Source: Tubiluchus corallicola
Taxonomy: Eukaryota > Priapulida > Priapulimorpha > Priapulimorphida > Tubiluchidae
Direction of reading: 5' to 3'
NCBI GenBank assembly: GCA_030141605.1
Contig: JAQGDQ010000515.1
Coordinates: 93,189-157,188 of the forward strand
Length of the DNA stretch: 64,000 bases
Shown here one piece after another: positions 40,612-51,255 of this stretch (the stretch's first letter is position 1; each line of letters begins with the position of its first letter). The notes beneath the pieces were generated by a model. The model was not told the origin of the DNA and ran no database searches. It saw only the letters and a list, made by a program, of their open reading frames with translations. The translations under genes and the position numbers were made by a program.

Positions 40612-41590
40612 GTAATTCTGAACAATTTAAAATGTTCGTGCCAACTGATAAAATGCCACTGCATCGCCATCCCAGCGTGCACCACTGATTCACCAAAAAA
40701 CACATTATTGATCTTATTGATAACTACCGTATATACGTGTGTACAAGTCGACCTTATGTACAAGTCGTTGTGCATTTTAAGACCAAAAATTGCATCATTT
40801 TATATATTACCTGTGCACAAGTCGACCATAAAATATTAAGATCTTCCAGAGTAAATGATGTCAACAATGGCCGAGTAATAAATCAATAGCTTACTGTGTT
40901 AGTGTGTAAGATACGCGCAAGTGCCTGGGCCGAGTATATTATATCTACCCGATCTATATATATATATATATATACGCATGTTGAGGGCCCTCAATGCAAT
41001 GCATGATAATACTGCCTGGGCTTTCATCGCGCATAATTGTTTGTAATGCCTTTAACCCTGGGATATCGCCCTAGTTTATGTACAGGTAATACATAAATTT
41101 TAACTTAATTTCAAATACATTGAAATAAATTACAGTAATATTTGTTAATTTTGTGAATTAATGTCAAGATGCGAACATTCTCTGATGTGAAGTATCACAG
41201 TTTGAGTGTTCATTTAGTCCAGCGTATAATGAAGGATTATTTCTTTACATATTCATATTGTAGTTGACTCTTTAGCGACATCTCCCAAATACATTTAAGT
41301 TTAAGTCGATCCGAACTATTCACCTTAAAATCGCCTCCCAAAAACTCGACTTGTACATATACGGCAAATTAATTTAAACTTTTGCTTAGTTAATGAAGAG
41401 TGTGATACGAATGCTCTGATTAGTATTTTCAAACTTCAGCTGTCTCAGTGTTATCTAAACTTGTTTCAAATGACCTACTGTCATCGCATTTTATGCAGCT
41501 TTGCTAGCAATGCAAGTTCTGTGCGCATTAAGATAGCATATAAGTGATACAAGGAACTTTTTGTCCAAGGTTTAAATTACATTTGGGTAG
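40612..41590 (+). mobile_element. Family A, copy 4, split by a MITE
   Basis: 40612-40726 and 41365-41590 are adjoining parts of a plus-strand copy (gttcgtgccaactgataaaa; tttcaaatgacctactgtca). They are interrupted by the element at 40727-41364. Its end ctttttgtccaaggtttaaa mirrors the opening aaggacaagaaaa. Confidence 0.6.
40727..41364. mobile_element. TA-target MITE T4
   Basis: Ends CCGTATATACGTGTGTACAA and, reversed, GCCGTATATGTACAAGTCGA. TA precedes the left end. About 638 bp, non-coding, with (TA)n at 40958-40975. Pogo/Tigger-like. Confidence 0.65.
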
Positions 41591-41599
41591 AAACGATGC

Positions 41600-42040
41600 T
41601 AAGCTTACTTTCGATTAATTAATAATAACTTGTCTATTAATCGTGCCTTCATATTACGCGCACAGGAGACCAGGAATGAAAGAAATAACCTTTAAGCGTC
41701 ATTGGAAACTCGAGATTTGGAGCACTTATGCATAAGGTTACACCCAAATCTGAGAACTTCTCAGAACGTTGAAATTATTATGATTAATGCGATTTGATTA
41801 ATTGATGAACAAAAACCAAGGTGCATCCTCATATTCCCGTCTGTTGAGCTGAGTCACTCCGCTTGAAGAAAATCTAGTTTAGTTTCCAGCAGCCGGTTGT
41901 CAGTTGTTTTCATTAGATTGTACTATCACGTTTTAACACGTTTTTTGCACGCTTTGCTTGGTGGAGTGACAGTTAGTTTAGTTTAAACATAATTTATTAT
42001 AGGATTGGATCAGACAGTTTGAACAACATGATTTGGGATC
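41600..42040. other. No feature seen
   Basis: No feature recognised. Confidence 0.5.
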
Positions 42041-42057
42041 CTCACCACAACAGACTC

Positions 42058-42515
42058 TATACACTATTTACAAAAACATTTACAGTAAGAATAGACTATA
42101 ACTACACAAGCTGACAAGTTTTACTACAAGATTACATAGACATTAGTAACATTTACTGTAAGAATTGACTATACTACCAAGCTGACAGTTTTACTACAAG
42201 ATTACATTAGACATTAGTAACATTTACATAAGAATAACTATAACTAACAAGCTGACAAGTTTTACTACAAGATTACATTAGACATTAGTAACATTTCAGT
42301 AAGAATGACTATAACTACACAAGCTGACAAGTTTTACTACAAGATTACATGACATTAGTAACATTTACAGTAAGAATTGACTATAACTACACAAGCTGAC
42401 AAGTTTTACTACAAGATTACATTAGACATTAGTAACATTTACAGTAAGAATGGACTATAACTACATAAGCTGACAAGTTTTACTACAAGATTACATTAGA
42501 CATTAGTAGAAAATG
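42058..42515. repeat. ~74-bp minisatellite
   Basis: About six copies of acaagctgacaagttttact, then acaagattacattagacatt and agtaacatttacagtaagaa. It lies just 3' of the minus-strand LINE fragment, so it may derive from that element's 3' UTR. Confidence 0.93.
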
Positions 42516-42572
42516 ACGGTTAGAAAATATGTACGAATATTTAAGACTGATGCATTTCATATCAGATAGAAA

Positions 42573-42908
42573 CTACTGGAAGCGTAATATAAGTAATATA
42601 AAGTCATGTACGCATTGGAATATTTTACAGTTAGCAACATAGTTAAATTCATCTTTTCCAAACAATAACAACTTCAACAGATCATTAGTTCCTAAGGCAG
42701 CTATATTAAGGTTTTCAGGTAGAAGCATTTCATTTAGTTTATCAAACACAACAACCCCAGTTTGTTGATACAATGGGCAGTGCAACAAAAAGTGTTCATC
42801 AGACTCAAATCGAAATCCACAGTTACAATTCGCCAATATTGGATGACTGTTATTGTCTTGATAGCCTTTAGAGAAAAGGTCATAGTTGAGCTGAGAATGA
42901 CTGTTCAT
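42573..42908 (-). mobile_element. LINE ORF2 C-terminal fragment
   Basis: An intact 111-residue frame: CNCGFRFESDEHFLLHCPLY, then a hydrophobic stretch with LLKLLLFG and VHDFILLILRF to the stop. This is the conserved CxC...HFLxxCPxY tail and terminal helix of CR1/L2/RTE-like LINE proteins. The upstream RT domain is absent. Confidence 0.75.
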
Positions 42909-43067
42909 TGCTCTTGATAATGGAAACTGGGTGCTGTGAATACTGTCTGTTGTAGGTGACTGAATAGCTCTTTGAAGATAAATGTCTCATTTTGAAGTGT
43001 TGAAAGAAAATTTTAATCAGTTAAACTTAGAAAAATGCAACAAAGAAATTTATGGTATAGCGGAGTG

Positions 43068-43420
43068 ACTATTAAAGGAAAAGTCAAGCTTTCCGAGAAG
43101 TTAGGCTTATTTCAGCGTTCACAAAGAATGGCAGAAGGAAGAAGGATTTAGTAATAAAAGTGTGATAAGCGCCTCCTGTAATTAATAAAACCACTTTAAA
43201 TTCGCAATCATTTCACGCTTGGGCTCTCTGATTTTGAAGGCCAATTCTTCCACCAACGACGTCATAAATTTGTTGACTGAAGAAAGTCAGTGCGCTGTCA
43301 ATCTTCGTCAAAAGTATAGTCAAAGTTTTTTTTACAAAAATGGGCAGCTAATTTTGTGATATTTTTGCCTGAACATTAAGTTAGCTGCAGAAGTTTGCAT
43401 TAGTTTAAGCTGTGCTCGCT
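43068..43420 (+). repeat. Interspersed repeat family E, copy 2
   Basis: Matches 29040-29470 but lacks the (AAT)n insertion. A short (CA)n lies at 43553-43591. Confidence 0.65.
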
Positions 43421-43599
43421 TACGGAAAGTCACAATACTAGATACATTGTATACATTATACACAAAGTCTGTATACATTACTAGCTCTCTCAATCAAATA
43501 CAATAATTAAACAACAATCAGACAACTAAAGATATATTCGTAAAATCCACCCACACACACACACACACACCCACACACACACATGCACGCATGTACACA

Positions 43600-44840
43600 T
43601 TTGTACTATACGAATGTTACTATACATACAAACACTCTTACAACCATTGAACACCATACTAATAATAACATACTCTCCAATAACTTGTAAGCACAACAGA
43701 ATTTCAAAACAACTCCTTAACTAACTTTTGTTTATTTTCATATATAAACCACATAAAACAAATCTTGACAAGCAAAATCTCGTACATCAAAAAGCAAGAA
43801 ATTATAATAAGACAAACTCAAACACCTCGACGCATTCAAACACGAAAACGTACGCGAAATCATGAAATCCACCAGTTACATCACTATTTTGAAATGGTCA
43901 TAGGTCATTTATTTCACATTACACATTTACAATAATTTCATGTACAATATCTAGTGAAAGGGCCTACAATAAACATAATACAAATAAGAAATGCTGCACA
44001 GCAAAAGTCTCAAACACTGTTCACCTATATACGAAGGTAAATGTGTTGCGGGCAATCAAAATGCAGGGTTTGTTAGATTGTTCCACACAGTGGAAGAAAA
44101 AAAAGTAATGGAAATAATCTGAAGATTTAAAGTGAATCGTGATAAAAAAACATTAGTGCTTAAAATGGAATGATGTGATGAATGAAACTCATATATGAGA
44201 TGATATAAAAGATAGAAAGACTGTTATTTGTTAATAGTATGTAAAATTAAGATAACTAAATATAACTAAATAAGATAACTAAATGAATAGCAACTACCAT
44301 GCACCTGAAAATTTCTATACAGCAGTAGTGTAAATAATGTAATTGTGGATCCGCCCAGTTCAGGCAAAGAAACGGCAAAAATTAGTATTGAACTGCATAT
44401 AGACCTGCAATTTATTAAAATAACAGATCACAAAAAGTGCTTAAGAATGTGCTAAAGCTTATTACTATTTAGACAAAATAAAAAATTAGATTTAAGAAGA
44501 CTGACACACAAATTATTACTTCATGATTCTAGAGATTTGAAGCAATTCTAACCAATTTAAACTATTAACTAATTATTATAGTGGATTGTGACTTACATTT
44601 ACTGGTGACAACCTTGGCTTGAAAATACAACTAGTGACTGTTAAATTGTAACAAAATAGACAAAGCAATGCAAGTATCACCAAACGGCATGATCAGCAAC
44701 AGAATTAGCGGCAACAGAAAATCTAACTACATGTAAAAACAAGTGTGATTGATAGGTGGTGTAAAAGGCTTAGGTCACGTGACTAAGGCTGGCTTCGTTT
44801 TAAGCACTTTCAGGAAATGCATGTTTGTAAAAATACGGAA
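43600..44840. other. Intergenic, no gene seen
   Basis: AT-rich. 43910-44010 resembles a LINE tail in reverse (tttatttcacattacac), but this is weak. Confidence 0.45.
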
Positions 44841-44850
44841 AAAACGAATA

Positions 44851-45305
44851 CCGTATTTTCCCGTGTATAAGAGACCCTTGTGTATAAGAGACCCCTTCAA
44901 TTTTTAGGCAAAAATTCTGGAAAAAAGTTTTTTCAGACAGACATTTTTAGAGGGTAAAGTACAACTTTTTTCAACTCAGTGCGGTACTGAAAACAAAATA
45001 AAACCAGTTAATGTGTTGTAGAAAAAGAGTACTGGTATATATTAAAGTGCGTACCTGCAAACCTGTAACAGGAAAAGAGAAAACGAGGAGATAATGCCTG
45101 TGTCACGATGCTTGTATTGCTTACAACCGCTTCATAGTCGAACGCGACACGCAAAACAGTTGTAGAGCACTTATTTCTTTAAAATCATTAGTGTCACAAT
45201 TTATGCATCTTATTGAAAAGACTTACTCCCATGTATAAGAGACCCCCTATTTTTAAAGTGAAAATTCTGAGCAAAAAAGGGTCTCTTATACACGGGAAAA
45301 TACGG
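44851..45305. mobile_element. TA-target MITE T3
   Basis: TA at 44849-44850 and 45306-45307. Near-perfect inverted ends CCGTATTTTCCCGTGTATAA. 455 bp, non-coding, ending 130 bases before the first exon of the TIR-linked gene. Confidence 0.8.
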
Positions 45306-45459
45306 TAATTATAGAATGCTAGATTAAATTGCTGGACAAATGTCATTTCAGACAATAATTGTTTAATCAATTTTATTGCTTTTTCTCGTTTTTATGTGCC
45401 AGGTAGGCGGACAGTCAATTACGTTTTGTCTGTTTCAGTGATCCGAACTTTGGTCAGCC

Positions 45460-46342
45460 ATGCTGAAGTCGAAGACGTCCCCGAAATTCTCGCAGCCCCG
45501 GAATCAGGGCTTCAGACGTAAGTTCGGAGAAAGCGATCAGCCTCCTCGGAGGATTTCCAACATTGATGAGCTGGACGGTGAGCGCAGCAGTCACCCTATT
45601 GCACGCACGTTCTTCTTTACTCACAAGTGCAGCTCAAACCTCACTGCATGTGCATGCATCTGTTTGCGCTGGTATTCTGGTTTCACGTTAATGCAGCTTG
45701 CCTCTTATTGCACGGGTATTTAATGTGCACATTAGTGCAGCTTGCTTCTCGTTGCACTGGTATCCTACTTTTACTTTAGTGCAGCTTAATTCTCCCTGCG
45801 CTGGTATTTTGCTGCCAGATTATCGTGCAATTTGCTTTTTATTGCACAAGTATCCGACTTTCACATTAACACAGCTGACCTGTTATTGCACAAGTATCCT
45901 TCTTTCACATTAACGCAGCCGACCTGTTATTGCACAAGTATCCTTCTTTCACATTAACACATCTGGTCTGTTATTGCACAAGTATCCTCCTTTGCTGCCA
46001 CATTAACGTGCAGTTTGCTCCTTATTGCACTGGTATTATACTTTACATTAGAGCAGCACGTTTCGCACTGCGCGGTATTCTATTTTCACATTAACGTGCA
46101 GCTTGCTTTCTGCTGCATGTTTGTCCTGCTCATAATGCTGTGAAAAGAAGCAAATTGTCGGTAATTGACGACTGCGTTTCACGTTCTGATCCTTCTTCTT
46201 TGTTACACTGAATTTCTGCTGCCAAATTCACTGTACAAGTGCTGCTGTAAATAAAATTTCCTGTCAAAGAAATAAGCTTTTTTACAGTTCCAGCAATTGA
46301 TGACGATCGTGAAAAGGTCAAAGTTGAAATGTACCAGACAAC
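45460..46342 (+). CDS. Two 5' coding exons, probably an upstream start of the TIR-domain gene
   Basis: Exon 45439-45577 has acceptor tgtttcag, ATG at 45460 and donor GACG|gtgagc. Exon 46288-46342 has acceptor ttttttacag and donor AC|gtatgt. They join in frame to give 56 residues beginning MLKSKTSPKFSQPRNQGF, basic and disordered, then an acidic/lysine stretch ending EKVKVEMYQT. No family is recognised. Exit phase is 2. A splice at 56275 (gtcgtcgag|C) would accept this phase and continue into the TIR gene, omitting the MGCSSS start, but that acceptor is weak. The alternative is that these exons belong to a separate small gene. The intron between them holds a degenerate repeat of about 45 bp. 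Confidence 0.55.
45600..46110. repeat. ~45-bp degenerate tandem repeat
   Basis: About 11 copies of a unit like cacattaacgcagctgacct then gttattgcacaagtatcct, in the first intron of the TIR-linked gene. ORF 45698-45913 is its translation. Confidence 0.9.
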
Positions 46343-46881
46343 GTATGTGTGTACACTCGACAACGCCTTGCAGCCCGTGCTATTGTAATAGTAACAGTTT
46401 TAACTGCTAGCCAGAACCTTACCTAGTTCATTTTTTCTTGTTCTTGCTAGTAAATCGCTGTACGCACAGAGTAATGCATAACTGAATAAAGTCCACGTAA
46501 AACAACTGTAGTTACTGAATTGGTGCAACAGATGGCTTTGCTTTACACACACACACATTAGGTTTTATAGTTGCAGTTAATATGCATTGCCGTGGTATTC
46601 TTAACCTTTGACCTGCGCGTGCACAAATAACTGTGAAAAGGCTTATTCCACTAAAATGTGACCACACATTTTTTTGTTTAGGGTGTCGCAGTTTTTCTGT
46701 CTTGGGGTGGATGTGGTGGAGGGTTCCTGCATAACTGTAGTGGCAATTTAGCAAATTTAGATTAATGATAATATTAAGAAGACAATTGTAAACTAGTGGG
46801 ATCAGTCCTTCCTAAACGTTCCACTTACACATGCTTAGATTTTAATCCACATTACTCTGGATTTCCAGGAATGCTTAAATG

Positions 46882-47356
46882 TTTAAAGGACAGGAAAAGG
46901 CCCAGTTAAAGCAAGTCTCAGAAAATTTTTGCTAAAAAGTTATAACGGTTAGAGGCAATCTTAAGCGTTTATCATACTCACGTTAAAAGAATTTCTTGTT
47001 TGTTTTCATTTTAAATTCACCTATGAGACTGTCATGGTGGCGCCATATTAGATGGAGTCACAGAACCACGACACAAATGTTTATAGCACACGTGCTCAGA
47101 ACTCACTGCAACTGCGTTCGTGTGATGTCATGCCTCGTGATCTGTCACATGCCGGCTTTTCAATTGGCGGACTAAATGAAACATGTCTGCGCCAACGTTT
47201 GCTGCAGCGGTTGAAATATTTTACAAAAATTGGAGTAAATGTGAAAATGCGAGTACTTCATTACTTGCTTAAAATTATACTTGGGTGATATAATTTTTTA
47301 TTGCAAATTTTCTGAGGCTTACTTTGACTTTGGTTGGCCATTTTCTTGTCCTTTAA
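46882..47356. mobile_element. TTAA-flanked MITE with ~45-bp inverted ends
   Basis: Left end TTTAAAGGACAGGAAAAGGC and, reversed from the right, TTTAAAGGACAAGAAAATGG. Both arms continue to tcagaaaattt. The interior (ttgtttgttttcattttaaa) is related to family A. The right TTAA (47353-47356) is shared with the next element. Confidence 0.75.
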
Positions 47357-47895
47357 AGGAAGACAGAATACATTATGCAAATTTTCAAGTCCGATAAAAA
47401 GTATACAAAATACTGTAAAAACATTTCTGATAATTAAATATTAGATTAAGTACTTAATTAATGGCGGGCGAGCAAAATTATTAATGACATCACAAAGTAA
47501 CATAATTTTCAACGTCAAAAATATTCGACGAGCATGTGGCATGTGGCATGTGTTTGCTAACCCAAAAATTGAAGAACAGTGTTACTGTAAGAGATTCAGT
47601 GTGTTGTACTAAAACTAGGCAAGCTTCAAGATAAAAGTTCAAATTTCAAGTTTACTGTTGTGCTCACGCATGAGCTGTCACAAACTAACACATCTGGACT
47701 GAGAAGTACATTACTTGTTTTTTGTGCAACGCATTTCCGAAATGCAGGCGCTAGTGCCCGTCTCACTAGCGAATGGTGAAATGCACGTAACAGCGATGAA
47801 CTAGTGGCGCGAACGTGAAATGGTGTTTTACGTGAAAGAATTCCTTTCAATATTTTAAAGAGTAGATTTTTTGACCTAGTGTACAGTTTAAGATT
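47357..47895 (-). mobile_element. MITE family B
   Basis: Begins directly at the TTAA of the previous element and matches 23882-24484. The far end (aagtacggcttcgcttt) is degenerate. Confidence 0.7.
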
Positions 47896-47900
47896 AAGTA

Positions 47901-48400
47901 CGGCTTCGCTTTGAGAAGAGAATTCTAAGTTTATAGAACCACATCCAATATAAACATTACATGCACGTAAACATTATTCCGTATTTCTCTGTGTTCCAAA
48001 GAATGCTTGAATGTTTAAGTCCACATAAAGCAAGAAAGAAATGGCGTTTGAAGTTACTGAACTGATGTGGCAGACGGCTTTGCTTTAAGAAGAGAACGGT
48101 AAATTTATAGAACCAGAGTCCAATCTAAATGTTACATGTACGTAGACATTATTCCGTATTTCACTGAGTTCCAAAGAATGCTTGAATGGTTAAGTCCACA
48201 TAAGGCAAGAAGGAAATGGCGTTTGAAGTTACTGAACTGATGTGGCAGACGGCTTTGCTTTAAGAAGAGAATGGTAAGTTTATAAAACCAGACCCAATCT
48301 AAACGGTACATGCACGTAGACTATATTCCTTATTTCTCTGAGTTCCAAAGAATGCTGGAATGTTTAAGGAAACGTTTTTTGATGTCATAACAAATCTTGA
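47901..48400. repeat. ~175-bp tandem repeat, three copies
   Basis: Copies start at cggcttygctttragaagag (47901, 48075, 48250). They contain ttccaaagaatgcttgaatg. A diverged piece is at 46840-46885. Confidence 0.85.
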
Positions 48401-48884
48401 AAAAAGACGATTCACTCGCTTCATTGGCTTCATTACTTGAGCAGTTTTCCACTAGGATTTTCTTTTTGCAATTAATCGATTTGAAGTTCGAATACAGAAT
48501 GCAGTTGACGGGATCTTGCAAACCCGGATATTTGTGTCATCTGTTCGCATCAGCAACAAGTTCGTTTCTGGCGCCTCTTTCTACAACATCTCCTGCATGT
48601 AGACCAATCTCGCTGCACCGGCAGTGGAAATAAAGGGCTTCGTTGTCGATTAAATTGAGCCCGACTCATAAACAGTTTACACTTTAGATTAGTTACTGTT
48701 TGGCTTCATGGCTGACATGTGCTTAACACGTGTAACCACCACTGGGCTTCCTAACGTGAACCTCCCATTTGAAATGCGTTTTATGGCTTCAGGGTAATTC
48801 AAAGAAATTTAAACAGATATGATCCTTGTATTCTTAAGATCTATTATGATGAAAATGGGTACTTTCTTGCAACTGTCTTTGGGG

Positions 48885-48965
48885 AAGTAGCTTAGTGGTC
48901 CAGTGCATTAATTTGATTGCCGAGCTGTCGGGAGTGCTTCAGTAGTTGACCAGTGGCTGCTTGTC
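48885..48965 (+). repeat. tRNA-like SINE fragment
   Basis: A-box-like GTAGCTTAGTGGTCC in a tRNA-like head; the B box is poor. Confidence 0.3.
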
Positions 48966-49089
48966 TAGTTAATGTGGAAATGCAGCACCACCTATTTTCA
49001 CTTAATATTATCGTTAATATTCAATATAATAAGTCTTTTTTCTTTAGTTCCATACTTTTATGGAACCAGAGCATGTGAGGGTAGTACTG

Positions 49090-50427
49090 TTTGCTTTACA
49101 GACCCGCACAGTGGTGTGTTTAGCTGTTGTGTGCATGCAGCCATGCGTGCATGTCTGAAATAATGCACTGTATGCTGCACTGCTAGCATCTGCTGCTAGG
49201 TAGAAAAAGTACTGTCGCTCATACAGTTTGTTGTCAGTTGTCACGTGCTTGAAAACTGTGTACCGGTTTATATTCTAACTGCCGTGATTTTAAGCTATTC
49301 GTAAGCAAAAAAATTTTCATTTAGGATTTTATCAAGTTCATGTGTAAATTTTTGTAAGTTTGTTTACAAGTTTAAAATTATAATTACAATTTGCAACTTT
49401 AAAATTACTGTACATATGTTTGTTTCATTTTACACAGCATTAAAACAATGGCTAAAACGTTTCGTATTGGTGTTTCGGTCATGGTATGAAGCTTAAGGAC
49501 TAGTCTTGTTTTACTTATATTAGAAAAATTTGCACCGTTAGTTGCTGTGTAACTTGTCTGTCATTACCGAATGTCAAAAAATGAAAAACTGCAGTTTTAG
49601 ACGCCAGTTACTATTAGTTTTTACCGACGGCTTTATGGCTTCCAAATTGTAGCCGTTTCACTGGGTTTCGACGATAATTTTCGCATAGCTGAGTTTTGTT
49701 GTTTTTTTGACAGGCATCTTGGGATAGCCAAATTTTCAAAAATCTGCATCTCTGCTGTCGGTACTTTCCATTACGTCACTGTTAAATGACTGGCTGTCTT
49801 GCCAATTCTGAAAATTTTCCCCGTCACTTTCACACAGCCCTTGGTCGTTGTTCAGGCTGCACATTGGCTTGAATGTTTGCAAAAATTGGCTAGCAGTTCG
49901 ATATACGATGAATTCTTCTGCAATCTCAGAGAACAGTGGCAACTCGTAGCTAAAATTAGTGGTGGGTGGGGGAGGGGGGTGCTGCTCAGGAAATTTTTAG
50001 CCTTAGGTTTTAATACTGTGTAAAAGCGAAACAAACATGCGAAATTTTAAAGTTGTAATTTGTAATTGTAATTTTAAGTAAACAAACACACGAAAGTTTA
50101 TACATAAGCTTGATAAAATCCTAAACAGAATTTTTTTTGCTTACTAATAGCCTAAATTGTCACAGTTCAAGCTTGATCTATTCACAGTAAGCACGTGACA
50201 ACTGACCACAAACCGTGTGAGCAACAGTAATTTCTCTACCTGTGCTCAGACATGTGCACAACAGTCAAACACCGCATTGCTGGAGTTCACTGTGTTGGGC
50301 TGTGAAGCAAACTGTGTGAGCGACAGTACTTTCTCTACCTGGGCTCAGACATGTGCACATGACCGCATGCACTCAACAGCCAAACACCGCATTGCTGTAG
50401 CTCACTGTGCTGGGCTGTGAAGCAAAC
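49090..50427. mobile_element. Foldback element with ~370-bp inverted arms
   Basis: The left arm 49090-49450 is the imperfect reverse complement of the right arm 50020-50427. Shared blocks are tttgcttyacag, gcatgtctga, agtactgtcgctca, gtcagttgtcacgtgctt, aggattttatcaag and ttttacacag. The right arm has an internal duplication of about 100 bp. The unique core of about 560 bp holds a minus-strand exon-like ORF. Superfamily unknown. Confidence 0.75.
49736..49949 (-). CDS. Exon-like ORF inside the foldback element
   Basis: After a plausible acceptor (caccactaattttag) it reads YELPLFSEIAEEFIVYRTAS, then about 50 residues rich in Ser, Asp, Asn and Gln to a TGA: a terminal-exon-like layout. No family recognised. 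It could be a captured host exon or part of a lost transposase. Confidence 0.3.
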
Positions 50428-50439
50428 CAGGTTTTCCAC

Positions 50440-51250
50440 ACACTCCTGGATCATGGCTGGATGATGTGGATGGTAGTGGACGTGGACATGGAGCCTCATA
50501 TTACTAATCTGCTTAAGTTAACTCTGTACTATAATAGATATGTAACTGTATGTGAAACAGACCACTGCGAATAGATTAAAAGATAGACAAGCTCACATGC
50601 TCTGGCTCAATGCACGTTTAATAAAAGAACTAAAAAGAGGATTATTATATTGGATATTATCGATAATTTTGAGTGAAACTAAGGGGTGCTGCAGTTCCAC
50701 AGTTACCTACGTGCGAGCCGCCAATGAACAGAGTCTGAATCTATTGCCTTGGTGCCTTTGGCAGTTTATTGAACCATTAAAAACCCTAATTTTATGGTTA
50801 AACGTTCTATGAATGCAGTTTTCACCTATTGCTTCTGGGTAGACAAGTACCGTATTATGACACAGCTAGATCGTCCACGTTAGAATTCCACCGTCACGGT
50901 AATTAGCCCGACCCAAGGCGACATACCTGGAAATACATGTTCGTCTATTTGTACCTGCAGTCTTCCTACCTGTAATTAACACCTTCGCTGTTCTGGTACC
51001 CGGCGTGACGTGCTCTGCCAGGATAGTTGGCTTTCGTGACAACGCATTGCGAACCGGAAGTAGTTGTGCTCGTATCCTGGAGAATTCCTGTGTAACAGGA
51101 AGTGTGTGCTGGCATTGATATTGCTTAGGGAATTACTCCAGGTGCTGGTGTGATGGCTATTAGTATCTACGTGCCTGCAGTATGCAGTATGGCAAACGTT
51201 CGTGGTAAGTGAATACACATGACATTTGTCTTTGTATATTTCTGTTTCAC
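50440..51250. other. Intron, no feature seen
   Basis: No supported gene. ORFs at 50552-50812 and 50976-51218 lack family signs. Confidence 0.45.
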
Positions 51251-51255
51251 TTAAA

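Noticed and set aside
48397-48633. 78-codon ORF followed by AATAAA
   Set aside because: Could pass for a terminal exon, but no phase-compatible acceptor with an open frame from the upstream exon at 46342 and no family.
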